A stretch of DNA of 36,902 bases from an uncultured Eubacterium sp. (GCA_947178105.1 CAMWXD010000039.1:1-36902); one strand, 5' to 3'. Positions 1-9,262 are shown, numbered from the stretch's first letter. A program made the numbers and translations. Notes: generated from the sequence alone by a model not told the origin.

Positions 1-32
1 TCGTCAGATTTCGTACAAATATTCCGTAATTT

Positions 33-590
33 TCAAGTCCAATTAATCCATCCAAAAAAAACATTTTTTTCAAAACAATCACCCGCTTGGTTTCTGCCCC
101 CCCCCCTTGCAATATTTTTCAGAAAATAAGTTTCAAATTCCTTGATTATACTTATTAATTTTTCCTTTCCTCCCCATATTTCCAAATCAGGTTCTACCAA
201 TATCTTTTTAAAATAAATCTTTTCCTCATCCGAATCCAGATCCTGCTTAAATCTATTTTTTAAATACGCAATCCTTGTTTTTAATTCTTCTACTGTTTCA
301 TCATACAACTTACTGTCCTTTACTTTTCCATCAGGAAAAAATAATTTTTCTTTTGGTGTTCTCCCATGAAATGCAATCCCATACTTCTTATCCAAAAACA
401 TATCATTCGTAGGCATATGAAATTCTATTTCTTTTGAAAATACATCATCCAAATTATGCAAAGCCCGTAGAAAACGCTTATCATCCATAACAAATGCCCA
501 TGAAAATAAACTGGAATAAAACTTGTCAACGTATTTCTGTATCTGAAAAGATACTTCACAATTCATTCCAATGCTGATAATCTTTTTCAT
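33..590 (-). CDS. DUF1796-type putative papain-like cysteine peptidase, out of frame at a G10 tract
   Basis: The N-terminus (SIGMNCEVSFQIQ, then SLFSWAF) and the later AFHGRT segment resemble the DUF1796 putative papain-like cysteine peptidase family, often found in glycan loci; the Cys of GMNC would be the nucleophile. AAAGGA lies just upstream of the ATG. The last 15 codons follow a run of ten G (minus strand) and look unlike a normal protein end. With one G fewer, the frame reads on as ETKRVIVLKKMFFLDGLIGL and stays open to the window edge, so the real gene is longer and is drawn here in an OFF state. The third frame meets a stop within four codons of the tract. It is the last visible gene of the glycan operon, 29 nt after the large glycosyltransferase. 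Family call is from recall of motifs; function in the locus is unknown. Confidence 0.6.
   Translation of the reverse strand: MKKIISIGMNCEVSFQIQKYVDKFYSSLFSWAFVMDDKRFLRALHNLDDVFSKEIEFHMPTNDMFLDKKYGIAFHGRTPKEKLFFPDGKVKDSKLYDETVEELKTRIAYLKNRFKQDLDSDEEKIYFKKILVEPDLEIWGGKEKLISIIKEFETYFLKNIARGGGRNQAGDCFEKNVFFGWINWT
97..106 (-). repeat. G10 homopolymer (candidate phase-variation tract)
   Basis: Ten consecutive C on the plus strand, i.e. G10 in the coding strand of the DUF1796 gene. Only G9 (or G9 plus or minus multiples of three) keeps the downstream frame open to the window edge; G10 and G8/G11 terminate quickly. The surrounding gene is AT-rich, so such a run is unexpected by chance. Sequencing error in the homopolymer is the main alternative. 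Confidence 0.75.
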
Positions 591-619
591 TCTTTTCCTT
601 TCGTTCGTGTATAAATATT

Positions 620-3600
620 CTATATCCCTTTCTTAAAAGTATTAGCCTCCTCTTGCAGGTAACGTAACCCATTTCCACTTAGAACCACTTCTCCAAAAAG
701 TCCTCCTGCAACATTGCCATACAAATCATACATAGTTTCGCATATCTCCATCAGCATTTTAAAAGACACCTTTTCTTCCTCATGATTCCACAAATACCCA
801 ATCATTCCTTCCAGCTTCATAGTAAGCATTCTATAAAACACTTTCTTTCCCGTATCTGCCGTATCGTTTCCTATTTTCAGACGATAGTTTCTCAATCTTT
901 CAATAAATTCTTGCAGCTCATGATACGGCTGAACATAGGAATCTACTTCTATACGCTCTTTTTTCAAATGAAAACTTTCTATCATATAAATATCTTTTAA
1001 ATTAATAAGCACAGCATTTTTCGACCACTCCAACGGCATATTCAAAAATTCACAAATCCAGCTTTGCAGCTTATCAAATGCCCATACAGCTCCATCAATA
1101 AATTCCTCTTCTGTCATTTTTACTGTTCTCTGTTCAAGAAATATCTCTGCAAATGCAATTCGCTCCACATACATCCTCTTCATATAATACATAGGATTTC
1201 TGTTATGAGAATGTATTACCTTTACGTTTCCAAGCAGTTTTAATTTATATCCTGCAAAAATCAGCCTTTTCCCCATGTCCAGATCTTCTGCATATGGCAT
1301 TCTGTACTTATAGTGCAGAAATATATCTTTTTTATAAGCACAAGCTACATCGTTGATACATCCATTTTTTCTTATTACATTTTCAAACGTTTCAGCTTCT
1401 GGCAATACTCTGGGCATCTGCAAGATTCTATCCTGATCTTTGACTGACAGCCAATCAATCTGTTGAGAAATTACCATCCTTGAAAACAGATCAGCATCTT
1501 CTCTTGGCTGTTCTATACATGTTGTTGCAACAATTCCGGTATTTTCCATTAACGGCCGAACCAGCTCCTCTAGCCACAGTTCATTTTCTGGCATTGCATC
1601 CTGTGTCATAAATACCAGATATTCATACTTCGCATTTTCGGCTCCAAGATTTCTGCTGTAGGAATGTGAAAACTGTTTCTGAGAAATCTGTATCAGCTTT
1701 GCCCCTTCCTTTTGCGCTGTCTGCACAGTTCCATCCGTGCTTCCTGAATCCACCACTATGATTTCCAGATTGCCAATTCCTTTTTGTTTTTTTAATGCCT
1801 GCAACAATACAGAAAATTCGGTTCCTGCCTGAAAAGAAGGAATCACTACGCTGATATCCACATACTTATACTTATATATCATCTCTTTTAAGCGAGCTGC
1901 CATTACCTTATGTGCTTCGAAATTCAGATAATTCGGTTCTGTTCCATATTTAGAAGCTGCATCTGTATAATCCATGCCTTCTGGAATTTGCAGTACCAAC
2001 ACATGAGGCATCTGTTCTTTAAAATAATCATAGTATTTTTTAAGGATCGCGTTCATTGTCTCTGACTGATCCCATAACAACCATAATCCTTTTTGATTTT
2101 TACACTTCTTCGCCAAATAGTTTTCTACTAATATAATGTGCCCTTTTTTAAATCGTTCACTGACAAAACTGATAAACATATCACAAGAATGTTTCCAAAG
2201 TTCAAAACACTCTTTCTCATATCTCTTTAAAATATCCAGTTTTTCTCCTGTACTACACTCAAGCCACATATCATTTTGTGTCACATAAGTGTTCTCAGCC
2301 ATTTTGATCATGTCAAAACGTTCTTCCAGCAGATCTACCAGTAAATAATCATCCTCTCCTGGCTGAATCTCTAAAAAACTGCATTTTGTTTCCTTATCCA
2401 GCATATCTGCCCGAAATACATTTTCTGTTTCTATTGGAAACTCCAATACTTCTTTCTCTCTTTTAAACAAAGATATCATGCTTGTAAACCCAAAATAAAA
2501 CGGCAAATCCTTACCTGCCAAATAATACCCATTCCACAATTTCATATATGCAATGATACGGCTTAGATTATAACTGCCCCATATCCAGTAATGATTGAAA
2601 TCATATTCTTCATGAAATGCAGGAAATGTTTCGTTTAAAAAAGTGCACCATTCCTTTTTATATTCTTCAAATTCCTGTTCAGAGCAATTTTTTCTGATTC
2701 TGCTGTTCAATGCTCCTATCATATGATAAGCAGCAATCCGCATGAACAGATCCTGATATTCTGCAAGTATCTGTAGCCGCTCCGCCTCTTTTACCAAATG
2801 GCTTACTGCGTCTGGATAATAACGCATATTTTCTACATGATCCATCACGCTTGCACCCGTATTAATCTGATAATGATATACTGGCTTAGCAATACTTACG
2901 ACTTTAGATGCTTTGAGCAGCAGCAACGGATATACAGCCAGATCCTCCAGCGGCATACCTGGCATTTTGATTGCATTATCTCTAAAAAGATCTATAGAAA
3001 ACATATTGCACCACATATTCGGATGAATATATGTTTTCATACTCATCACATCAACCTCATCTGTAATATCCGCAGCCCATATTTGTTCTTGTGCAATATC
3101 GTGAAAATAAAAATTGCTCTTACACACGTCAGCATGATTTTCTGCCATTGCAAAAAACATTGCTCTTACATAATCCGGTTCCACCCAGTCATCCGAATCG
3201 ATAAAAGTCACATATTCTCCCTTTGCCAGCGAAACCGCCCTATTCCTTGCTAGTCCCATCCCCTGATTCTGCTGGTAAAAGTATAGAAACCTCCTATCCT
3301 TATATACCCACTCCTGTGCAATCTGCGCTGTTGCATCCTTAGAACCATCATTAATGATGATGCACTCCCAATTCACATAGTTCTGCGTCCATACGCTTTC
3401 CAAACAGCGGTGCAGATATTCTTCTGCATTAAAAGCCGGAATTATAATACTGACTAACGGCAAGTTCATTGCCCAACATTCCAGACAGCCTTCTTCTATG
3501 ATTTCTTTATATTCTGAATACTTTTTTATATCTAAAATATCTTCCTTCTGCTCTGCAAAACTCTTTTTCAAGACATTTTTTCTTCTGCAAAGTTCTTCGA

Positions 3601-4870
3601 GTTCAAGATCATAATACTGCTTATCTAATGACCTGTAATAATCCGTTCCTTTTACGATGTATCGTCCAATTTGTTTCTCCTGAACTCCAGATGATACCAG
3701 GTATCTTTTCACTTCAGCATGTGCTATCTGTGTACAAATGACAATAAATGTATCTTTTGTTATAACCTTCTTAAGTTTTTCTGCTGAAATACATTGCCTT
3801 CCTTTAAACATTTCACCCTGTTTTGCTTTGTTTCCGTCACAGAAAAACTTTACCTGGCTTATCCCATAACGCTCAAAAATCATCAATAATTCCCTGGAAA
3901 TATATGTATATCCATATAAAATAATCTGCTTATATTTTCTACATTGCTCTAGCAAACGCCCAAAATCCGCATTTTCTCCTTCCCTCCAAAACCCTTTCAT
4001 CTCCTGATCTGCCCATGGTACCTTCGGCATACGTCCCACATATTCCCACCAGACATCTGCCTTTTTTCCTCTGTGATTTCGCCATGGTTTATCTTTCCCT
4101 CCGGCATAATGAATGACGGCGATATTTCCCGCTTCCACATTTTCTAAGTCTTCTTTATTATAAGCACCACAATTTATAAATTCTATTCTGCCAATAAATC
4201 CACTGAATACATTGTATTTAAGAGGCAGATAATGTACTTTTCCCAAACAGGTAACGTTTAAAATATCCTGATCTTCTATCGTATATTTCTTTTCAATCGC
4301 TTTTAAAAATCTGGAGACCATATCTTTTTCACGGATTTTTTTCAAGTTAAACACAATAACCCCTGCGTTGAAATAGGTATCCATAGAATCAAAACCAAGC
4401 TCTTTTTTATGATCAGTATAATAGGATCCCTGCCCGCACTGCATTCCAATATCTTTTACCGCCGCAAGATAATTTTCTTCCATTTCAATATCAAACAAAA
4501 TAGCTGCATCACACTGTACAATTAAATCCCCATCCAGATACAAGCACTTATCATAATCCGGCAACAGCCTGCCAATTAACAGCCTGTAATACGTCTCTAT
4601 TGTTACATGCGTATTTGTCAGCGCTGCTTCTTTAAATATTTCAGGTGCTACTGTCAGATAATGATACTCAAAATTAGGATGCTTCTGCTGAAATTCCCGA
4701 AACAGCCCCTGATCCATTCCTTGCAGTTCCGCATTCACTAAGAAATAAAAAACATATGTATATTGTATACTTCCGTTTTCCAAGACTGACCAGACTGTCA
4801 CGCTTGTCGGCAATAGGTAATTTCTATCTGTTGCCATAATAATTGGTATCGTACATTTGCTTTTAGCCAT
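620..4870 (-). CDS. Four-module glycosyltransferase: GT8, Rossmann-like, GT2, DUF6270-like, GT2
   Basis: This 1416-aa protein strings several modules together. Residues 1-285 are a GT8 domain with the DGD metal motif near 114 (YLDGDLIVQ) and HYAGGKDKPW near 254. Residues about 315-405 are Rossmann-like (IILYGYTYISRELL). Residues about 470-680 are a GT2 domain (VSIIIPAFNAEEY, then DSDDW near 558). Residues about 815-1000 resemble the DUF6270 SGNH-like family (DYLLVDLLEERFDM; NYLNFEAHKVMAARLKE). Residues about 1005-1240 are a second GT2 (ISVVIPSFQAGTEF, TQDAMP). AGGAG precedes the ATG by 7 nt. It probably adds several sugars in sequence to the growing glycan in the cytoplasm, with the SGNH-like module perhaps acting on an acyl or other ester group. 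Domains are well supported; sugars and linkages cannot be read from the sequence. Confidence 0.85.
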   Translation of the reverse strand: MAKSKCTIPIIMATDRNYLLPTSVTVWSVLENGSIQYTYVFYFLVNAELQGMDQGLFREFQQKHPNFEYHYLTVAPEIFKEAALTNTHVTIETYYRLLIGRLLPDYDKCLYLDGDLIVQCDAAILFDIEMEENYLAAVKDIGMQCGQGSYYTDHKKELGFDSMDTYFNAGVIVFNLKKIREKDMVSRFLKAIEKKYTIEDQDILNVTCLGKVHYLPLKYNVFSGFIGRIEFINCGAYNKEDLENVEAGNIAVIHYAGGKDKPWRNHRGKKADVWWEYVGRMPKVPWADQEMKGFWREGENADFGRLLEQCRKYKQIILYGYTYISRELLMIFERYGISQVKFFCDGNKAKQGEMFKGRQCISAEKLKKVITKDTFIVICTQIAHAEVKRYLVSSGVQEKQIGRYIVKGTDYYRSLDKQYYDLELEELCRRKNVLKKSFAEQKEDILDIKKYSEYKEIIEEGCLECWAMNLPLVSIIIPAFNAEEYLHRCLESVWTQNYVNWECIIINDGSKDATAQIAQEWVYKDRRFLYFYQQNQGMGLARNRAVSLAKGEYVTFIDSDDWVEPDYVRAMFFAMAENHADVCKSNFYFHDIAQEQIWAADITDEVDVMSMKTYIHPNMWCNMFSIDLFRDNAIKMPGMPLEDLAVYPLLLLKASKVVSIAKPVYHYQINTGASVMDHVENMRYYPDAVSHLVKEAERLQILAEYQDLFMRIAAYHMIGALNSRIRKNCSEQEFEEYKKEWCTFLNETFPAFHEEYDFNHYWIWGSYNLSRIIAYMKLWNGYYLAGKDLPFYFGFTSMISLFKREKEVLEFPIETENVFRADMLDKETKCSFLEIQPGEDDYLLVDLLEERFDMIKMAENTYVTQNDMWLECSTGEKLDILKRYEKECFELWKHSCDMFISFVSERFKKGHIILVENYLAKKCKNQKGLWLLWDQSETMNAILKKYYDYFKEQMPHVLVLQIPEGMDYTDAASKYGTEPNYLNFEAHKVMAARLKEMIYKYKYVDISVVIPSFQAGTEFSVLLQALKKQKGIGNLEIIVVDSGSTDGTVQTAQKEGAKLIQISQKQFSHSYSRNLGAENAKYEYLVFMTQDAMPENELWLEELVRPLMENTGIVATTCIEQPREDADLFSRMVISQQIDWLSVKDQDRILQMPRVLPEAETFENVIRKNGCINDVACAYKKDIFLHYKYRMPYAEDLDMGKRLIFAGYKLKLLGNVKVIHSHNRNPMYYMKRMYVERIAFAEIFLEQRTVKMTEEEFIDGAVWAFDKLQSWICEFLNMPLEWSKNAVLINLKDIYMIESFHLKKERIEVDSYVQPYHELQEFIERLRNYRLKIGNDTADTGKKVFYRMLTMKLEGMIGYLWNHEEEKVSFKMLMEICETMYDLYGNVAGGLFGEVVLSGNGLRYLQEEANTFKKGI

Positions 4871-4918
4871 GATTTTTCTCCTAACTTTCTGCTTCCCTGC
4901 TCTATTGATACAAATTTT

Positions 4919-6133
4919 TTATATCCTATAGATATCCAAAATAAACCGAGGCTCTTTCCATATAATTTTATCTTTGTTGACTCCCATTTTTTGCAGATCG
5001 CTGCTTATCCCTTCTGCGAGCTTCTTTCCTTTGACCGCAACAATAATATAATCGTATTCTTTATCTAATATTGAACGAATTGGCTCTACCCGCTTATTTT
5101 TCTTAACAACCCGTTCATCAGCGTCTACCCACAAGACAATATCTGCCTGTCCCAATGCAATAATTTGCTGATAATAAGAACAACCAACATTCCCGGCACC
5201 ATAAAGAATAATCCGTGTATCCGAATTCCATCCCTTTAAATCAGCTACATAAAGTGGCAGGACACCATCATTTGAGAATCCAAATCTGTTTTTTAAGCAG
5301 TATACAGCCTCCCTTGCCGTAAACATTTCAATTTGCTTGAATAATTCATCCTGAAATACTTTTATTTCTTTTACTTTTTTATACAAACACTGATAACATG
5401 CATCTAATATTGCAAAACTATTTCTGTTCGGCGTATGCATACATGAAGTTTCTCGCACATAATAATGATAAAATGCTCTATGGGAAACAAAGATCTTACA
5501 TGCATCTATGCAGCTCATATAAACCAGACAGGCATCCTCCGCGATTTGAATATTTTCAGATACCCTGTATGCATTTTGTTCAAGCAGTCCTCGTTTAAAT
5601 AATTTACTCCATAATGCCGGCAAAATTCCAAATTTCGAATACGTTTCAAAACAGATCAGATTACTGTAGAAAAACTGCTTTTCTTTGGCTCCATATATTC
5701 CTTCTGGAAAAGCATCGTATCTCCGCTCTCCCCGTATACCTTCTGGTTTGGCATATTCAACGATATACCCTGACGTAACTATGTCTGCTCCACTTTCTTC
5801 CGCCATCCTTTTCAACGTTTCCATCATATCTGGTTCAATATAGTCATCACTGTCGATAAATGCTATATATTCACCCGATGCTTCTTTGATTCCTCGATTT
5901 CTTGCTGCAACCACTCCGGCATTTATCTGATGAATCACTTTAATGCGTCTGTCTCTGGCTGCATACGCATTACATATCTCTCCTGAACCGTCAGTTGCAC
6001 CATCATCTATCAGGATAATCTCCAATTCACAATAGGTCTGATTCAAAATACTGTCCAAACACATTGGCAAATATTCAACGGTATTAAATACTGGGACAAT
6101 TACACTGATTGTTTTTGCTGCTTTCACACTCAT
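4919..6133 (-). CDS. GT2 glycosyltransferase with C-terminal Rossmann-like module
   Basis: A 404-aa protein. The N-terminal half is a standard GT2 fold: ISVIVPVFNTVEYL at the nucleotide-binding strand, IILIDDGATDGSG, and the DSDDY metal motif near residue 96. The C-terminal quarter starts RIILYGAGNVGCSYY and looks like a small NAD- or nucleotide-binding Rossmann module, the same kind attached to three neighbouring transferases. It lacks membrane segments, so it should act in the cytoplasm on a lipid-linked acceptor. GGAG lies 9 nt before the ATG. It sits between a GT2 and the 1416-aa transferase, with small gaps, as part of one operon. The donor sugar is not predictable. Confidence 0.85.
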   Translation of the reverse strand: MSVKAAKTISVIVPVFNTVEYLPMCLDSILNQTYCELEIILIDDGATDGSGEICNAYAARDRRIKVIHQINAGVVAARNRGIKEASGEYIAFIDSDDYIEPDMMETLKRMAEESGADIVTSGYIVEYAKPEGIRGERRYDAFPEGIYGAKEKQFFYSNLICFETYSKFGILPALWSKLFKRGLLEQNAYRVSENIQIAEDACLVYMSCIDACKIFVSHRAFYHYYVRETSCMHTPNRNSFAILDACYQCLYKKVKEIKVFQDELFKQIEMFTAREAVYCLKNRFGFSNDGVLPLYVADLKGWNSDTRIILYGAGNVGCSYYQQIIALGQADIVLWVDADERVVKKNKRVEPIRSILDKEYDYIIVAVKGKKLAEGISSDLQKMGVNKDKIIWKEPRFILDIYRI

Positions 6134-6152
6134 ACCTAGCTGCTCCGTCTGC

Positions 6153-7322
6153 CTATAGTTTCATCCGTTCCAGATTCACAAAAAGTATTTTTTCTTTTTC
6201 GATTTTTTTAGCCGCCAATTCCTCTCTGAGTTCTGCTGCCGCCTGTTCAACCAATACAGCAATGATGATTTTATCATATACGATGCTGTCCAGACATTCG
6301 ATCGGCTGAATTCCATCTCCCGTAGTTTTGTCAATCCATGCTGTAATTTTCCATCTATACTTTTTCTCCAGCAAAGTTTTTAGCCTGCGGCCGAATCTTC
6401 CTGCTCCATATACCACGATCCTGTCACTTGGCATAATTTTTCCAAAAGGTACTAAAACTTCATTTTCATAACTAATTATTTTTTCTGGATACTTCAATAA
6501 CAAAATATAAGATTCAAAAATCCTTATCTGTCTTAGAATATTAGGAACTTTCTGAATATACTTCCCACACTCTTTCTCAAGTATTTGAAAAAGTGCAAGA
6601 TACCTTTCCCATTCAAATTCTCTGCTGCTGCCCATAATTGAATCCGCTCTCATACAATAATGGTAAAATTCCATACCTGATACCACAATCTTATCAGCGG
6701 CAAGCAGGCAAGGATACACACATGCTGCGTCTTCTCCTACCTTTATATAATCATCTACTTTACTGTAACATGCCGACACTAATTCCTTTTTAAAAATCTT
6801 CCCACATAGGCTCATTGCAATGCGGCTTTCAAAAAACGTTTCTGTAGAAATCATCCTGCTACAAATATGCTTTATCTTTTCTTCGCCTTCGTAGACACCC
6901 GCCGCTATACTCTCCTTATGTTCAATACAATGTGTCCCGTAATCACGGATATATCCTGATGTAACCACATCTGCCTGTGTATTTTCTATGAGTGTCATCA
7001 ATTTTTCATACATTCCTGCTTCCAGCCAGTCGTCAGAATCTACAATCGATATATAGTTCCCTTTTGCTACAGCCAACCCTGCCTTTCTCGCACTTACTAA
7101 TCCGCCATTTTCTTTATGGATCACTCTAATCCTGGCATCTTCTGCTGCATATTGGTCACAGTATTTTCCGGACTGGTCTGTTGAACCGTCGTCTACTAAT
7201 ATAATTTCCATATTTTTATACGACTGTTTTTTTACGCTTTGTACACATCTATCAAGATAGTCTTGCACATTATAGACGGGAATAACAACAGACAGCACTG
7301 GGCTTATTTTGCGCGGCATCAT
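6153..7322 (-). CDS. GT2 glycosyltransferase with C-terminal Rossmann-like module, translationally coupled
   Basis: GT2 motifs are clear: LSVVIPVYNVQDYL, IILVDDGSTDQSG, and DSDDW near residue 95. The C-terminal 110 residues begin DRIVVYGAGRFGRRL and form a second copy of the Rossmann-like tail seen in the next gene. I chose the ATG at 7322 rather than 7337. It overlaps the stop of the upstream GT32 gene as ATGA and has GGGGAG 7 nt upstream, while 7337 has no good ribosome site. This arrangement makes translation depend on ribosomes finishing the GT32 gene, whose last codons contain a G9 tract. Cytoplasmic, likely adding one residue of the surface glycan; donor unknown. Confidence 0.85.
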   Translation of the reverse strand: MMPRKISPVLSVVIPVYNVQDYLDRCVQSVKKQSYKNMEIILVDDGSTDQSGKYCDQYAAEDARIRVIHKENGGLVSARKAGLAVAKGNYISIVDSDDWLEAGMYEKLMTLIENTQADVVTSGYIRDYGTHCIEHKESIAAGVYEGEEKIKHICSRMISTETFFESRIAMSLCGKIFKKELVSACYSKVDDYIKVGEDAACVYPCLLAADKIVVSGMEFYHYCMRADSIMGSSREFEWERYLALFQILEKECGKYIQKVPNILRQIRIFESYILLLKYPEKIISYENEVLVPFGKIMPSDRIVVYGAGRFGRRLKTLLEKKYRWKITAWIDKTTGDGIQPIECLDSIVYDKIIIAVLVEQAAAELREELAAKKIEKEKILFVNLERMKL

Positions 7323-8467
7323 GCGCACGCTCCCCATTGCCTGCTATGTACTCTATATGGTGGAATTACCCCCCCCCGATAAATTTTTCTATGTCTGACC
7401 TGACTAATATACTCCTTCATGCCTTCCTTCTCCTTTGCACTAACCCAGCTAAATTCTGAATGATGATGCATCACTGTATTTTCTGTAAAATTATCCTGAA
7501 ACCCTTTCATTCCAGTCGGTGCAGCAACTTCTGACGGATAAATCACAACCCCGTCTTTTTTCTGATATTGGTTTCTTGCCTGAAAACCATGCTTTTTTAA
7601 AACCGGATTCTGGTAAACATAGCACGGCATTAAATTCATACTTCCGTCTTCGTTATAAAACGATTTGTCATCATATACATCCCGCAGTTCCTTGATCAGC
7701 GGATGTCCTTTTATTGCTCCAAAGCCCTGCCCAAAATTTACAGCCAAATTCACTGCCGAACAAAACATATCATCACAAAGCAGCTTATCTAAAGGTGCAA
7801 GCAGTTCTATATCTGTATCCAGATAAATGCCGCCCTCTTGGTATATAATATCCAGCCGTGCATAGTCTGGTACAAATCCCCACTTTTTGCACGCATACGC
7901 TTCCTTCATATACTGATTTTTCGTAATGTCATAATTGCTTTCATCCCAGCGGATTATCTCATATCCAGGGCATTTTTCTTTCCAGGACTCCATATATCTG
8001 CGCAGATGAGAAGGCATATCGTTTTTGCCAAACCAGCAGTAATGTATCTTCTTAGGGATCTTAGGTATTCCCTGTGAAAAGGCAAATGCCTGTTTCTCAT
8101 AATATTCCATTAACAGGTCGCCAATGTAACATTTCAAATTGTCCAGTTCACTAAAGCTGTCCAACTGCTCCACAATATTCCACATATAAAAACCTGGGGT
8201 AATCAGCAACAGCATATCTGATATTCCTTTTTTTTGAACCTCTTTCACAAAAACGGCTGCGCTTATCACTGGTATTCTTTCTTTTCCTAAACACAGGGAA
8301 TTCATCCACAACCTTTCATTATTATCAATAATGGCTGTAATCTTTCCACTTAACTCCAGTTCTTCATAAAAAATAAATGCCCTTCTTCCAGCACCAAATA
8401 AAAATAGTCGTTTATTCTCCAGGTCTTCATAGAAATTTTCTATGCTGCCATCTATTATTTTTATCAT
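7319..8467 (-). CDS. GT32-family (DXD) glycosyltransferase with N-terminal Rossmann-like module
   Basis: Residues 1-120 form a Rossmann-like module (KRLFLFGAGRRAFIFYEEL), followed by a GT32 domain typical of capsular transferases: IPKKIHYCWFGKNDMP, then DYARLDIIYQEGGIYLDTDIEL with the DTD metal motif. GT32 enzymes use nucleotide sugars with retention. The last codons contain G9 at 7369-7377. In the present state the tail reads GGVIPPYRVH and ends at the ATGA overlap with the next gene. A gain of one G stops after about eight more codons and a loss of one G stops at once, so slippage would only trim the tail here but would uncouple the downstream GT2. An AGGTG site lies before the ATG. Confidence 0.85.
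   Translation of the reverse strand: MIKIIDGSIENFYEDLENKRLFLFGAGRRAFIFYEELELSGKITAIIDNNERLWMNSLCLGKERIPVISAAVFVKEVQKKGISDMLLLITPGFYMWNIVEQLDSFSELDNLKCYIGDLLMEYYEKQAFAFSQGIPKIPKKIHYCWFGKNDMPSHLRRYMESWKEKCPGYEIIRWDESNYDITKNQYMKEAYACKKWGFVPDYARLDIIYQEGGIYLDTDIELLAPLDKLLCDDMFCSAVNLAVNFGQGFGAIKGHPLIKELRDVYDDKSFYNEDGSMNLMPCYVYQNPVLKKHGFQARNQYQKKDGVVIYPSEVAAPTGMKGFQDNFTENTVMHHHSEFSWVSAKEKEGMKEYISQVRHRKIYRGGVIPPYRVHSRQWGACA
7369..7377 (-). repeat. G9 homopolymer near the 3' end of the GT32 gene
   Basis: Nine consecutive C on the plus strand, read as cgg-ggg-ggg-g in the GT32 frame. It is one of only two runs of eight or more G/C identical bases in the window, both inside the AT-rich left block of the glycan locus. 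Length change moves the stop codon 35-48 nt upstream of the coupled start of the next gene. Confidence 0.7.
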
Positions 8468-8556
8468 TTCATTTCACCTTTTTTACAGCTCATTTCATTT
8501 ATGTTCCTCTGATTTTCGCATGGTCTGTCAAAAACAAAACGGACTCTACTGCATGT

Positions 8557-9255
8557 TCACTTTTGCATTTTTTGCAGCAGCGCCTCAAAAATATCCACAT
8601 CTTCCGCCGTAGTCAGTTTTAAATTTTTCTCAGAGCCTTTGGAAAAATAAATAGCTTCTCCCAGCAGGGTCATAAGCGTACAGGTTGCTGTCGTGCCATC
8701 TATATGCCTTTTTTCTGCCTCTTTATGTGCCTGGAGCAGTTTTCCTAATGGATACGTGTGCGGTGTCTGCGTACGGTACATCTCCCTCCGGTCAAGGGAC
8801 ACAGACGAGCTTTTCCCGTCGCTGCTACGGTAAATCGCTTCCACGCATGGCATCGCAGCTACTGCGCTTCCTTTGCTGTGGTATACTGCAAGGCTGTCCG
8901 ATATGATTTCAGCCGAGACCAGCGGGCGGTTTCCGTCATGAACCATCACAGCGTCATCCATGCTGCATTCCCCTGCCAACGCCAGCAGCCCTCTCCTGAT
9001 CGATTCCTGCCCGCTTTCTCCACCCTCAACAACCCATTTTAATTTCGTAATGCCATACTGTTTTGCATATGCATAAATCATTTCCTTCCATGCCTCCAAA
9101 GCTACAACAAGGATTGCATCTATCTGTGGATGCTTTTGAAACGCTTCCATCGTATACAGGATGACAGGCTTGTTTTTTATATGCAGAAATTGTTTTGGTA
9201 TTTCCGTATGCATCCGCGTCCCTTTGCCTGCTGCTGTCAATAATGCTATATTCAT
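8557..9255 (-). CDS. IspD/TarI-family cytidylyltransferase
   Basis: The protein begins MNIALLTAAGKGTRM, the CTP-binding glycine-rich loop of the IspD/TarI family, followed by PKQFL and later VMVHDGNRPLVS and TTAEDVDIFE. Length is 232 aa, normal for the family. These enzymes form CDP-methylerythritol (IspD) or CDP-ribitol (TarI). Because the gene sits directly after licD and a second cytidylyltransferase, making a CDP-alditol-type donor for surface modification is more likely than isoprenoid synthesis, but housekeeping IspD cannot be excluded. I start at 9255, where AGGAGG is 3 nt upstream and the start falls 7 nt after the licD stop; a longer form from 9291 would add an N-terminus not seen in the family. 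Confidence 0.8.
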   Translation of the reverse strand: MNIALLTAAGKGTRMHTEIPKQFLHIKNKPVILYTMEAFQKHPQIDAILVVALEAWKEMIYAYAKQYGITKLKWVVEGGESGQESIRRGLLALAGECSMDDAVMVHDGNRPLVSAEIISDSLAVYHSKGSAVAAMPCVEAIYRSSDGKSSSVSLDRREMYRTQTPHTYPLGKLLQAHKEAEKRHIDGTTATCTLMTLLGEAIYFSKGSEKNLKLTTAEDVDIFEALLQKMQK

Positions 9256-9262
9256 AGTCCTC

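Noticed and set aside
8228..8235. A8 tract inside the GT32 gene as another phase-variable site
   Set aside because: Short A/T runs of this length are common in this AT-rich block and the frame is intact, so there is no special support.
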